NCBI GenBank assembly: GCA_031406795.1
Contig: JANOHV010000081.1
Span: forward strand, 1 to 28,825
Source of the DNA: DATDCY01 sp031406795 [NCBI: Candidatus Rokuibacteriota bacterium]
Lineage (GTDB): Bacteria > JAUVQV01
DNA: 28,825 bases
Direction of reading: 5' to 3'
The translations under genes and the position numbers were made by a program. The notes under the pieces are model-generated. The model was not told the origin of the DNA. It searched no databases and saw nothing but the letters and a program-made list of their open reading frames with translations. The stretch's first letter is position 1. Every line of letters starts with the position of its first letter. Below are positions 10,543 to 17,890 of the stretch, in pieces.

Positions 10543-10732
10543 TGCATCAAAGAAGACCGGGCAGGAGGGACGGCTGCCAACCGGGGACGGGAACCTGCGG
10601 TGGCGATCGCGGTGGGTCAGGCCGCGGGATGCGCCCGGAGAGGTGATCCGGGAAGCGGTTTCCCAGGCGCCATACGAAGTTCGGGCGCCAGCAGGTCAAG
10701 GCCACCCCGACACCAGGGGTGGCCTTCTTTTT
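10543..10732 (+). ncRNA. orphan structured small RNA of about 190 nt
   Basis: A consensus-like promoter and a perfect intrinsic terminator delimit about 190 bases with no plausible ORF. Visible helices include GGCAG(N9)CTGCC near 10560-10578, CCCGGA(N7)TCCGGG near 10635-10653 inside a CCGC/GCGG closing pair, GGCGCC(N12)GGCGCC near 10668-10691, and the terminator stem. GGA triplets recur in predicted loops and linkers, which would suit an RsmA/CsrA-sequestering RNA. The size would also suit 6S RNA, but the diagnostic 6S bubble and the SRP GGAA tetraloop were not found. The downstream acetyltransferase has its own promoter, so this is unlikely to be a simple leader. RNA class unknown. Confidence 0.6.
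10698..10732 (+). terminator. intrinsic terminator of the small-RNA-like unit
   Basis: A perfect 11-bp stem, AAGGCCACCCC (10698-10708) with GGGGTGGCCTT (10716-10726), has a 7-base loop and is followed by a T-rich tail ending at 10732. It is one of the strongest terminators in the window. Confidence 0.92.
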
Positions 10733-10785
10733 CCTGCCCGGAGCCACCGTGGGCCGTGCGCGTGCGGGAACCGGGGTGCCGCGGA

Positions 10786-10813
10786 TTGACAACCACGACG
10801 GGGCGCGGATAAT
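10786..10813 (+). promoter_or_regulatory. sigma-70 promoter of the GNAT gene
   Basis: TTGACA (10786-10791) and GATAAT (10808-10813) with a 16-base spacer lie 40 bases before the start codon and after the upstream terminator. Confidence 0.7.
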
Positions 10814-10852
10814 CGGAACCATCGAGTCCATCAGACGACCGGGGAGGACGCC

Positions 10853-11389
10853 ATGCGGGAAGTCGTGACCTACCGGATAGCCGACGCCACGAAGATCACC
10901 CTTCGTCCCGCCCGCCCCGATGACGCGGCGGCGATCATCGCCACGGTCCGCTCGGGCGCGCCGGAGCGCAGCTACGTCCTGATGGAGATCTACGGCAAGG
11001 ACGCCGCTGCCGAGCGCGCCTACATCGAGCGGCTCGATTGCGACCACAATCTCTTTCTCGTCGCGGTCGTAGACGAGCAGATCGTCGGCACCCTCGCGCT
11101 GCTCGACTCCCTGCTGTGCACCACGCCGCAACCCGGCCTCTCCGTGGGGGTGCACATCGTCCGCGATTGGCGCGGCCACGGCATCGGCTCGGCGATGCTG
11201 CGCTACGCGGTGCGTTGGGCCAAGGAACACGGTTACCGGCGGCTCGAAGCGGACATCTTCACGACGAACGAGCGATCCCTCCACCTGTTCGACCAGGCCG
11301 GATTCCGGGAAGAAACATGCCGGCGCCGCTCCGTCCAGGTGGGCGTGCAGCAGATCAGCGAAGTCATCCTGGTCAAAGCCCTGCGCTAG
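10853..11389 (+). CDS. GNAT-family N-acetyltransferase
   Basis: A 178-aa cytosolic acyltransferase that moves an acetyl group from acetyl-CoA to an amine; the substrate is unknown. The acetyl-CoA pyrophosphate loop (motif A) is RDWRGHGIGSAML with RGHGIG at residues 107-112, followed by the motif B-like NERSLHLFDQAGF (139-151). The N-terminal ITLRPARPDDAAAI strand is typical, and the overall length is usual for the family. The start at 10853 has GGGGAGG eight bases upstream, and a good promoter lies directly before it, so it is transcribed alone. It converges with the DUF1848 gene, 41 bases away. Confidence 0.92.
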   Translation: MREVVTYRIADATKITLRPARPDDAAAIIATVRSGAPERSYVLMEIYGKDAAAERAYIERLDCDHNLFLVAVVDEQIVGTLALLDSLLCTTPQPGLSVGVHIVRDWRGHGIGSAMLRYAVRWAKEHGYRRLEADIFTTNERSLHLFDQAGFREETCRRRSVQVGVQQISEVILVKALR

Positions 11390-11430
11390 CAGACGCAACG
11401 GCTGCGGGGTCCTGACGCTGCGCCACCTCG

Positions 11431-12393
11431 TCAGAGGCTTTCCTCGTCAGGGTCGTGCCGGGCGTGCGCCGCCGCGGCTGCGGGGTGGGAGATGTTGGCG
11501 TAGCAGTAGACGCAGCCGTGCGGACAGGTGCCGTAGCGGCCGATGTCCTTCGAGCTGATGCATCCGCACGCCGCGCGCTGCCCTTTGTCCTTGAGCGGGT
11601 GCGCGACGCCGCCGCCCACGCCGTCGAACAGCCGCTCTGCGCTCCCGGCGCCGCACCCGAGAAACTCCAGCAGCGCGGCGTCCCCCGGAAAGGCCCGCGC
11701 CAGCAACCCGTCGTCGACGCACCTGTTGCGCCCGATGCCGAAGCCGCTGAGATCGACGGTCTCGGCGCAGGTCGCGAGTTCCAGGCCCCATTCGCGGTTG
11801 AGCCCGCGCAGGCCCGCGGCGATCTGCGCGATCGCGGCGGCCCCCGGTTCCCGGAAGCCGTCGCCGCCGGACGCCCCCAGGCGCCGGCACGCCGCCGGGT
11901 AGCGCTCGAGATCCGCGAAACTGATCACCAGCTTGCGCGTGTGCCGATAGACGGCTGCCCCGACGCCGGCGATCCGCTCGAGGATCGCCTCCGGACCCAG
12001 GCGCTTCCCGATCAGGATCGGGTCGAACCGCCAGACGACGCGTTCCCGGCCCAGCAGCTCCGCGAGGCGGCAGAACGTCTCGATCCGCGCGGCCAGCGGC
12101 GGGAGCCCCGGCTCGAGCCCTTCGCGTTCGTAGTCGTTCAGCGTGAAGGTGAAGTAGTAGTTCAGGCCGAGCGCGTCGATCTCGGCGAGGCGCGGCAGCA
12201 GCGGGGCCGGGTCCTTGCTCCAGAAGACGATCGCCCGCGTCCGCACGAAGGAAACGCGCTGCCGCACGCCGGAGAAGCGGTTGAGCCAGACGCACGAGCC
12301 GGCCCGCAGCCGCCGCAACAGCCATTCGCCGTAGAGGGCCGGGATGTCGGTGGCGCGGCTGGCTGACACGATGACGGGGGTCAAGACATCCAT
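11431..12393 (-). CDS. DUF1848 family protein with C-terminal CX3CX2C motif
   Basis: A 320-aa DUF1848 protein of unknown function. The N-terminus VIVSASRATDIPALYGEWL is typical of the family, and FVRTRAIVFWSKDP and YYFTFTLNDY follow. The C-terminal end carries CPHGCVYCYAN, with Cys290, Cys294 and Cys297 in a radical-SAM-like CX3CX2C pattern, and a second pair at 276 and 278 (CGC). An Fe-S cluster is therefore likely, but the radical-SAM fold order is not the usual one because the motif is at the C-terminus. The ATG at 12393 is chosen because conservation begins there; the longer opening upstream is Arg-rich and unlike the family. It is divergent from the gene at 12504, with about 110 bases between. 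Confidence 0.85.
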   Translation of the reverse strand: MDVLTPVIVSASRATDIPALYGEWLLRRLRAGSCVWLNRFSGVRQRVSFVRTRAIVFWSKDPAPLLPRLAEIDALGLNYYFTFTLNDYEREGLEPGLPPLAARIETFCRLAELLGRERVVWRFDPILIGKRLGPEAILERIAGVGAAVYRHTRKLVISFADLERYPAACRRLGASGGDGFREPGAAAIAQIAAGLRGLNREWGLELATCAETVDLSGFGIGRNRCVDDGLLARAFPGDAALLEFLGCGAGSAERLFDGVGGGVAHPLKDKGQRAACGCISSKDIGRYGTCPHGCVYCYANISHPAAAAAHARHDPDEESL

Positions 12394-12503
12394 TGCGGCA
12401 TTGTACCCCCGGGACCGCGCGCGCCGCCGGCGTGCGGGGCCGCCCGGACCAGCAGTGCCGGCGCGCGTTGACGAACGGCGCTGCACTCTGGTAGGAGATG
12501 ACC

Positions 12504-13073
12504 ATGGAAATCGACTGGAACGCCGTGCGGGCGCGTTTCTCCGCGATGACCCGGGAGGAACTTCTGGACGAGGCGGCGCTGCACGTCGAAGACTACGCGC
12601 CGCTGGCCCAGCGGATCCTCGAAGGCGAGGCGCTCGGGCGGGGCATCACCACGCAGCAGATCGAGGCCAGGCGCGGCACCGCGGATCCGCCGGTCGAGGC
12701 GGACGGGATCGAACTGCCGGCGCTCATCACCTCCTCCGACGAGAAGGGGCAGGTTCAGGAACTGGTGAGAATCCTCCGCGAGCGGGGGATTCCCGCCGTG
12801 ACGCGCGAACTGGACCCGAAACACTTCCACGCCTCCGGTCACAAGGTCGGCCGCTGGGGGCTGATGGTTTCGGGTGCTCAGGCCGCGGACGCGGCGCGCG
12901 TGCTGGAGGCGGCAATCCCGCCCGTCGGCGAAGACGCCCTCGCCGCCGGTTGCGGCGGCGGGTGCTGCGCCGCTGAAGGCGCATGCGAACCCGCGACCGA
13001 GGAGTGGCCCGAAGACGGGGACTGGTGGAAAACCGTTCCGGGCGAGGACGACCCCCCGGACAAACAGCGCTAG
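12504..13073 (+). CDS. DUF2007-like protein with Cys-rich acidic tail
   Basis: A 189-aa protein, probably cytosolic. A helical N-terminal half (residues 1-70) is followed by a small alpha/beta module, ALITSSDEKGQVQELVRILRE then GIPAV, which resembles the DUF2007 'putative signal transducing' fold. The tail contains GCGGGCCAAEGAC and an acidic, Trp-containing end (EEWPEDGDWW). The CGGGCC cluster could bind metal; this is inference. The start at 12504 is preferred over the in-frame ATG at 12498 because AGGAG (12493-12497) is then six bases away instead of adjacent. Its stop lies 22 bases from the convergent DUF362 gene. No precise function can be given. Confidence 0.75.
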   Translation: MEIDWNAVRARFSAMTREELLDEAALHVEDYAPLAQRILEGEALGRGITTQQIEARRGTADPPVEADGIELPALITSSDEKGQVQELVRILRERGIPAVTRELDPKHFHASGHKVGRWGLMVSGAQAADAARVLEAAIPPVGEDALAAGCGGGCCAAEGACEPATEEWPEDGDWWKTVPGEDDPPDKQR

Positions 13074-13095
13074 CGCAACAACCGGTGAACGCGGT

Positions 13096-14235
13096 CTAGA
13101 AGCCGAGCACCCTGCGCAAGAGCGGCTTCTTCAACTCGATAGCCTTCTCCGGGCAGAGTTCCTGACAGCAGTAGCAACGGATGCAGATGCCATAATCGTG
13201 GACCGGCGGCTGCGTCCTGTCGCCATGTCGCCAATCGAGCGCCTTCGGTTTCGCCGGGCACACCGTGATGCACAGCCCGCATCTGATGCATCGGTCCTCG
13301 ACGATGACCGGCTTGGCGACCAGTCGGTTGCTGGCGAACCTGAGCAGACCCTTCTCCTGGTAGGGCTTGATCGCCGTGCGGTCGATGACGAAATCAGGGC
13401 ACCTGAACGAGTCGAAATCGTCGCCGAGCAGCGCGATGCTTTTCTCCCCGGCAGTGCCGCGGCCGGCCGCCTGGCCGTACGCGATGGTCGGCACGAGCAT
13501 CGGGTCGAGATCGATCAGGCGGCAGACGGTCGCATCGACCGCAACCGGATCGGACGAAAACAGGAGGACGTTCATCTTTCTCGGCGTGCCGCCGCGCGGA
13601 CCGTTGCCTTCCATCGCGGTGATCCCATCCATGACGTAGAGCCGGGGATGGACGCAGCGGTCCAAATCAACCAGCATCCGCGCAAAGGCATAGGCGTCGG
13701 GGAGCCTGACGTGAAACTCGCCCTTGAGCAGGCCCGGGATGCAGCCAAACTGGTTCTTCACGCACCCGGTGAGCTTCTGCATGCCGTGGGCCTTCAGCTT
13801 CGGCAGGCTGACGATGCCGTCGCTCGCTAGCACGGCCTGCGCGATCGTGAATTTCTTGTTCTGCAGCCCCTCCGCGAAATGAACCTCCCGGCCGGGTTGA
13901 AACTCCTTCAGCTCGATGCCGGCTTCCTTCGCCGCGGCATCCATCCCGATTTTCCTGCTCGCCGCGCGCGCGGTGCCGATGGCCGGCGAATCGCCGTACG
14001 AGAGCCGCGCGCCGGTGGTCTTGAAGACCTCCGCGACGGCCCGCAGGACCGACGGATGCGTGTTGACGCACTTCTCCGGCGCGTCGCCGACGAGGAGATT
14101 GGCTTTGAGCAGGATCTTCTCGCCCGCCTTGGCGTACGTGCCCGCGCCGCCGACAAGATCGACCCCGCGCTGCACGGCCGCCTTGACCGCGTCGTAATCA
14201 TAGGACTCGCAGCGGATCAGCGCGACGTCACTCAT
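13096..14235 (-). CDS. DUF362 protein with two [4Fe-4S] ferredoxin motifs
   Basis: A 379-aa protein with an N-terminal DUF362 domain (residues 1 to about 300, including ILLKANLLVG, SYGDSPA and GCIPGLLKGEFH) and a C-terminal bacterial ferredoxin domain. The clusters are CIRCGLCITVCP (Cys316, 319, 322, 326) and CIRCYCCQELCP (Cys351, 354, 357, 361), enough for two [4Fe-4S] centres, so an electron-transfer role is likely; partners are unknown. No signal peptide is seen. The ATG at 14235 is chosen because the family N-terminus SDVALIRCESYD begins there; the upstream opening has unrelated composition. It lies downstream of the lipoprotein gene on the same strand with an 88-base gap. Confidence 0.9.
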   Translation of the reverse strand: MSDVALIRCESYDYDAVKAAVQRGVDLVGGAGTYAKAGEKILLKANLLVGDAPEKCVNTHPSVLRAVAEVFKTTGARLSYGDSPAIGTARAASRKIGMDAAAKEAGIELKEFQPGREVHFAEGLQNKKFTIAQAVLASDGIVSLPKLKAHGMQKLTGCVKNQFGCIPGLLKGEFHVRLPDAYAFARMLVDLDRCVHPRLYVMDGITAMEGNGPRGGTPRKMNVLLFSSDPVAVDATVCRLIDLDPMLVPTIAYGQAAGRGTAGEKSIALLGDDFDSFRCPDFVIDRTAIKPYQEKGLLRFASNRLVAKPVIVEDRCIRCGLCITVCPAKPKALDWRHGDRTQPPVHDYGICIRCYCCQELCPEKAIELKKPLLRRVLGF

Positions 14236-14323
14236 GGCCGGACCGGCCGCTGGTTCGACCAGGGTTTCCGGGGGCGAGGACCGAGCACAACCGCGTGCTT
14301 CCCCGCCCCCTGCCCTGCTGGAA

Positions 14324-14698
14324 TCAATACCCGTCCTCGTTGGGATCGTACTCGATCTCGACAACCGCCCCGTCGCCCGTGAAGACAATGCGGCCGAGCC
14401 CCTTATACGAGGCGGCCGTGCGCATGGTGTCCGGGCCGTAGTAGAAGGGGATGAATCCCTTGCCCGACGGGAAGACCCTGGTCGAAGTCGGCTCCCCGAT
14501 CAGGTCGTCCACCTGGGCGCGCGGCATGCCCATCGCGATCTTCGCGAGCGGGCTGCCCGGGGGCGCCTTCTGAACGGCCTTCTCGCTCTTGGCGGGAGCC
14601 TCTTTCGCGGCGCCCCCCTCGGCGGACGACGTGGACTTGCAGCCGGCCGCACCCGCGATCAGCATCAACGACGCGCACAGGACCGCCCGGTATTTCAT
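14324..14698 (-). CDS. lipoprotein with BamE/SmpA-like domain
   Basis: A 124-aa exported lipoprotein. The signal ends in the lipobox LIAGAAGC, with lipidated Cys20. A low-complexity Ala/Lys/Glu linker (about 22-45) precedes a small C-terminal domain with IAMGMPRAQVDDLIGEPTSTRVF, the pattern of BamE/SmpA-type beta-lactamase-inhibitor-like folds, in which a 'GMs-xxV-xxllGxP' turn is typical. Anchoring in the outer membrane, facing the periplasm, is inferred because no Asp follows the Cys. AGGAGGGAA lies upstream of the ATG at 14698. It may be co-transcribed with the DUF362 gene. MITE copy B lies about 95 bases upstream. Confidence 0.85.
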   Translation of the reverse strand: MKYRAVLCASLMLIAGAAGCKSTSSAEGGAAKEAPAKSEKAVQKAPPGSPLAKIAMGMPRAQVDDLIGEPTSTRVFPSGKGFIPFYYGPDTMRTAASYKGLGRIVFTGDGAVVEIEYDPNEDGY

Positions 14699-14796
14699 CG
14701 CCGTTCCCTCCTGAGATTTCCCGCAATCAACCCCGTCGCTGCGATCTTGTCATTGGTACACCCTCAAGTATGCCCCGTCAAGAGAACGAGAGCACC

Positions 14797-15002
14797 CCAA
14801 ATCCGCGCGTAACGCGCGGATCAGGAAAGTCAGGCTTGTCACCTGGTCCGGTTTATCCAAGTCGTTGCTCATATCTGATCGCAATGCATGCTTCAAACGA
14901 TGCTTGACCTCTGCCGCGCCGTGCTTCCTGCAATAAGTCCGGCTTTTTTGCGGTTGAAATGCTTCCTCTGCTGCTGGATCCGCGCGTACGCGCGGATCGG
15001 GG
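14797..15002 (-). mobile_element. MITE-like repeat, copy B
   Basis: A 206-bp element, nearly identical to 10286-10493 when reverse-complemented, with only scattered substitutions. It is flanked by AGCACC at 14791-14796 and 15003-15008, which is a different duplication from copy A. The terminal palindromes are at 14801-14821 and 14977-14998. It sits two bases beyond the flanking repeat from the stop codon of the histidine kinase gene, so it now forms the kinase transcript's 3' region. It contains no transposase. Different target duplications at two sites support transposition rather than segmental duplication. Confidence 0.85.
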
Positions 15003-15010
15003 AGCACCGG

Positions 15011-16729
15011 TCAGCCGAGGGGCAGTTCGACGATGAAGGTGCACCCTTTTCCCAGGCCCCCGGACTCCATCCGGATCCGCCCCCCGAGGTCCTCGGTGAT
15101 CCGCTGGCAGATGCTCAGGCCGACGCCGCTGCCCTCGGTGGAGGCAGTGCCCTGGTAGAAGCGGGTGAAGATTTTGCCCTGCTCCTCAGGCGCCACGCCG
15201 ATCCCGTCGTCCTCGACGTGCACGCTCACCCACTTTCCTTCGATGGTGGCGCGCACCGCGATGTGCGGCTGTCCCTCCCGGCGACGGAATTTGATCGCGT
15301 TGTTCACCAGGTTCGAGAAGACGTGCCAGAGCATTTCGTCGTCCCCGACGAGCGTCAGCTCTGGCATTTCGAGCGAGAAGGCGATCCCGTAGCTGTCGAA
15401 GGCGTACTGGTAGTCCTCCTGCACGCGCCGCAGCACCGTCGCGAGGTTCAGCGGCTCCCGGCGGTAGACGCGGCCTCCCGCCTCCAGGCGCGTCAGGTTG
15501 AGCAGGTTGCGCACGACGCTCTGCTGGCGGCGGATGCTCTCCTCCATGACGGTGAAGGCTTTCTGCTCCTGCGGCGTGAGCCGGTGGACCGAGAGCAGCG
15601 GGCGGAGGATCTCGAGTTGCATCGCGTGCTTGGCCACAGGCGTCTTGAGTTCGTGCGCGACGTCGCGCAGCAGCGCGTCCTTCATCCGGTCGACCACGCG
15701 CAGTTCCTCGTTTTGTCGCTCCACGTCGCGCCGACGCTGCGCGCCCCACAGGCCCCAGCCGGCGGCGGCGAGCAGGCCGAAGACGAGCGTCGCGCCGATG
15801 AGACTGTTGCGGGCGTTGGTGACGATCTGTCCCTGGACCGTCGCGTAGGGGATCGAGGTGCTGACGATCCAGCTTTCATTCAGTATGCCGATGGCGCCGC
15901 TCATGCGGTTGAGCGTCGCGCCCCGCGGCGTGCGGTAGAGGGCGTGGATCTGCTCCCCGCCCGCTGCCGCCCGCTTGAGATCGTCGAAACTCCCCGCCGC
16001 GTGGCAGGAGTTGCACTGCTTGTCCGGGGTGAAGACGTTCCCGTGCTGCATCGCGCTCAGCAGTTCGTGCTCGATGTTCGCGATGAGGTAGATGTCCCCC
16101 TCGTAGTCGGCGATGATCAGCCCGATGTCCTTGCCGATCACCGGTTCGAGCGCCGTGAGCATGTAGTGCCGGAGGTTCAATTCCCCCGCCATGTGGTACA
16201 GGACGCCGTCCTCGCCCGGCAGGCGGAAGGGGACGAAGACGAATGCCGTCGGCTCTCCGTCCGTCGTGAAGACGCGCTCGGAGAGGAAGGGCGTCATGGC
16301 GGTCTCGGGGTCGACCCTGTCCACGCGGGCGATCGTGAGGGGGTCCCAGGGCGTCGTCGGCCGGGAGCTGAACAGCACCCGTCCGTCGTCGGCGACCACG
16401 CTGACGGAGATGAACTGGTCGATGCGCCGCGAGGCGATCGCAGCCGGTGATGACCTGAAGTCGGGCCGCCCCGTCTCGGCGCTCCTGCGGATCTCGTCCC
16501 GCGCGTAGGTCAGCAGTAGCATGGCCTCGTTGATGTGCTGCTGAACCAGACGCTCGATCAGGCGGACGCCGAGGCCCTGCTGCTGGTTGAAAGCCTCGGT
16601 GATCGAGTCGCTGAACTGGCGGTGGGAGCGCCAGGAGAAGCCGGCGGCCGCCAGCGAAAGTACAGCCCAGGCCAGCACCCAGACCCGCCAGTGGTGCGTG
16701 GGGCGCTCGCTCTGCCCAGGCTTGCTCAC
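15011..16729 (-). CDS. membrane sensor histidine kinase with periplasmic CxxCH haem motif
   Basis: A 572-aa inner-membrane two-component kinase. TM1 is about residues 13-31 and TM2 about 305-329. Between them lies a periplasmic sensor domain of about 270 residues containing CNSCH (239-243), a c-type haem attachment motif. The cytoplasmic part has the HisKA H-box HELKTP (phospho-acceptor His359), N-box NLVNNAIKF (473-481), G1 DDGIG (507-511) and G2 GSGVGLSI (533-540). Redox, O2 or NO sensing through haem is inferred. The start is GTG at 16729 with a weak ribosome site, 13 bases after the zinc-ribbon stop, so the two genes form an operon. No response regulator lies nearby. MITE copy B lies directly downstream. 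Confidence 0.93.
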   Translation of the reverse strand: MSKPGQSERPTHHWRVWVLAWAVLSLAAAGFSWRSHRQFSDSITEAFNQQQGLGVRLIERLVQQHINEAMLLLTYARDEIRRSAETGRPDFRSSPAAIASRRIDQFISVSVVADDGRVLFSSRPTTPWDPLTIARVDRVDPETAMTPFLSERVFTTDGEPTAFVFVPFRLPGEDGVLYHMAGELNLRHYMLTALEPVIGKDIGLIIADYEGDIYLIANIEHELLSAMQHGNVFTPDKQCNSCHAAGSFDDLKRAAAGGEQIHALYRTPRGATLNRMSGAIGILNESWIVSTSIPYATVQGQIVTNARNSLIGATLVFGLLAAAGWGLWGAQRRRDVERQNEELRVVDRMKDALLRDVAHELKTPVAKHAMQLEILRPLLSVHRLTPQEQKAFTVMEESIRRQQSVVRNLLNLTRLEAGGRVYRREPLNLATVLRRVQEDYQYAFDSYGIAFSLEMPELTLVGDDEMLWHVFSNLVNNAIKFRRREGQPHIAVRATIEGKWVSVHVEDDGIGVAPEEQGKIFTRFYQGTASTEGSGVGLSICQRITEDLGGRIRMESGGLGKGCTFIVELPLG

Positions 16730-16742
16730 GGCGAGGGTCGCG

Positions 16743-16961
16743 TCACGACGGCGGGTCTCGCTTTGCCTTCTGGTCCCCGATCGGCGTGTTGCACTTGGGG
16801 CAACGCCCGGCGTAGCGGCTCGTCTGACCGGTCCAGCCGCAATTCGCGCAACTCGCCGCCTGGATCCACGGCTTCGCTTTCTTCCGCCGGGTCAACTTCC
16901 AGAGCAACGCAAGCGCGACCGCGCCGATCAGGACTGCGGCAAGCATGGTTGCAGCGCTCAT
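16743..16961 (-). CDS. membrane-anchored zinc-ribbon small protein
   Basis: A 72-aa protein with an N-terminal TM helix (about residues 5-21), a short basic stretch RRKKAK and a C-terminal four-cysteine zinc ribbon (Cys38, 41, 54, 57; pattern CX2C-X12-CX2C, in CANCGW and CPKC). The basic residues after the helix place the ribbon in the cytoplasm by the positive-inside rule. The function is unknown. It is immediately upstream of the haem-motif histidine kinase and likely co-transcribed, so an accessory role in that signalling unit is possible. Start ATG at 16961; no strong Shine-Dalgarno sequence. Confidence 0.75.
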   Translation of the reverse strand: MSAATMLAAVLIGAVALALLWKLTRRKKAKPWIQAASCANCGWTGQTSRYAGRCPKCNTPIGDQKAKRDPPS

Positions 16962-17073
16962 GCCGGCAGTCTAGCCGCAGCGATGTCCCCGTGTCGACCA
17001 CGGGAATCAATTCTGTCATGCGCCAGGGGATCTTCTCGGTGAGCCAGGCGATTCCCCCCCTGTCAAAAAGCCC

Positions 17074-17105
17074 TTGACACCGTACCATGGTACGGAGGGT
17101 ATGGT
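17074..17105 (+). promoter_or_regulatory. MerR-type operator/promoter with elongated spacer
   Basis: TTGACA (17074-17079) and TATGGT (17100-17105) are separated by 20 bases, too long for normal sigma-70 use but typical of MerR-family promoters. The spacer contains the perfect dyad CCGTACCATGGTACGG (17080-17095), whose half-sites CCGTAC/GTACGG equal those of the Tn501/Tn21 mer operator. The promoter reads into the merR-like gene itself. Confidence 0.88.
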
Positions 17106-17123
17106 GAAGTTGGAGGCACAGGC

Positions 17124-17588
17124 ATGAACGGTATGACGATCGGTGATCTGGCGAAAAGAAGCGGGATCGGCGTCGAGAGCATCCGCTTCTACGAGCGCCG
17201 CGGCCTTATCCTGCAGCCCGAGCGGCCCGATTCGGGCTTCAGGCGATACACGGAGGAAGTCCTTGCGCGGCTGCAGTTCATCCGCGGCGCCAAGGACCTC
17301 GGCTTTTCGCTCAAGGAGATCGCGGAACTTCTGGCACTGCGCCGCCACCCGGGCGATTCCTGTCACGCGGTCAGGGAGCAGGCGGAGACCAAGATCGGGG
17401 AGATCGATGTGAAGATCCGTGCTCTGCGGCACATGCGGGGCGTGCTTATGAATCTGGTGGATTCCTGCTCGGGCCGCGGCCTCATCAGCGATTGTCCGAT
17501 CCTCGATTCATTTGAAAAGCGGGCGGGTGTGAAGGATGCGACCGCCCATAATCGCAAGTCAACAAAGACAAAAGGGAGGATCGCGTAA
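17124..17588 (+). CDS. MerR-family metal-responsive regulator (mercury-type cysteine triad)
   Basis: A 154-aa dimeric DNA-binding activator. The winged helix-turn-helix is at residues 4-70 (TIGDLAKRSGIGVESIRFYERRGL, FRRYTEE), followed by a dimerisation helix and a C-terminal metal loop. Cys80, Cys115 and Cys124 have the same spacing (35 and 9) as the Hg(II) ligands Cys82, 117 and 126 of Tn501 MerR, so mercury or another soft metal is the likely effector. The start at 17124 has GGAGG seven bases upstream. The mer-type operator lies directly before it, implying autoregulation, and the stop overlaps the start of the SHOCT gene (TAATG). No merT, merP or merA is present here. Confidence 0.93.
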   Translation: MNGMTIGDLAKRSGIGVESIRFYERRGLILQPERPDSGFRRYTEEVLARLQFIRGAKDLGFSLKEIAELLALRRHPGDSCHAVREQAETKIGEIDVKIRALRHMRGVLMNLVDSCSGRGLISDCPILDSFEKRAGVKDATAHNRKSTKTKGRIA

Positions 17589-17848
17589 TGCCTTGGGCAA
17601 TGGAAATGTGCGGATGGGGGCCCGGAGGGGGTCCGGGATGGCACGGTGGCATCTTCATGTTGTTGTTCTGGGGGACCGTCATCGTGATCGCAGTCAGTCT
17701 CCTGCGCAGGTCGCATGGCAGCCCGCGGGCGACATGGAACGGCCCCGGTGCGGCGGAATCCCCGCTGGAGATTCTGCGGCGCCGCTATGCCGCGGGAGAG
17801 ATCGACAAAGCCGCATTCGATGAGCGCCGTCGAGACCTCGGTGTCTGA
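17588..17848 (+). CDS. small SHOCT-domain membrane protein
   Basis: An 86-aa protein with a Gly/Trp/His-rich N-terminus (MCGWGPGGGPGWHGG), one TM helix (about residues 22-39) and a C-terminal SHOCT motif, SPLEILRRRYAAGEIDKAAFDERRRDL. SHOCT segments mediate oligomerisation in many short membrane proteins; no enzymatic role is known. AGGGAGG lies upstream of the ATG at 17588, which overlaps the regulator's stop codon. Translation is therefore coupled and the gene is under the mer-type promoter, which suggests a metal-stress role. The N-terminal Cys, Trp and His residues could contact metal; this is inference. Confidence 0.85.
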   Translation: MPWAMEMCGWGPGGGPGWHGGIFMLLFWGTVIVIAVSLLRRSHGSPRATWNGPGAAESPLEILRRRYAAGEIDKAAFDERRRDLGV

Positions 17849-17890
17849 CGCAGCAGCGACGCGCGGGGAGAAGGAGTCTGGAAGGGTTTT

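Noticed and set aside
10543-10732. Assignment of the orphan RNA as 6S, SRP RNA or a known riboswitch
   Set aside because: Size fits 6S, but the central bubble and closing stem were not convincing. The SRP GGAA-tetraloop motif and cobalamin, FMN, TPP and GEMM signatures were not found.
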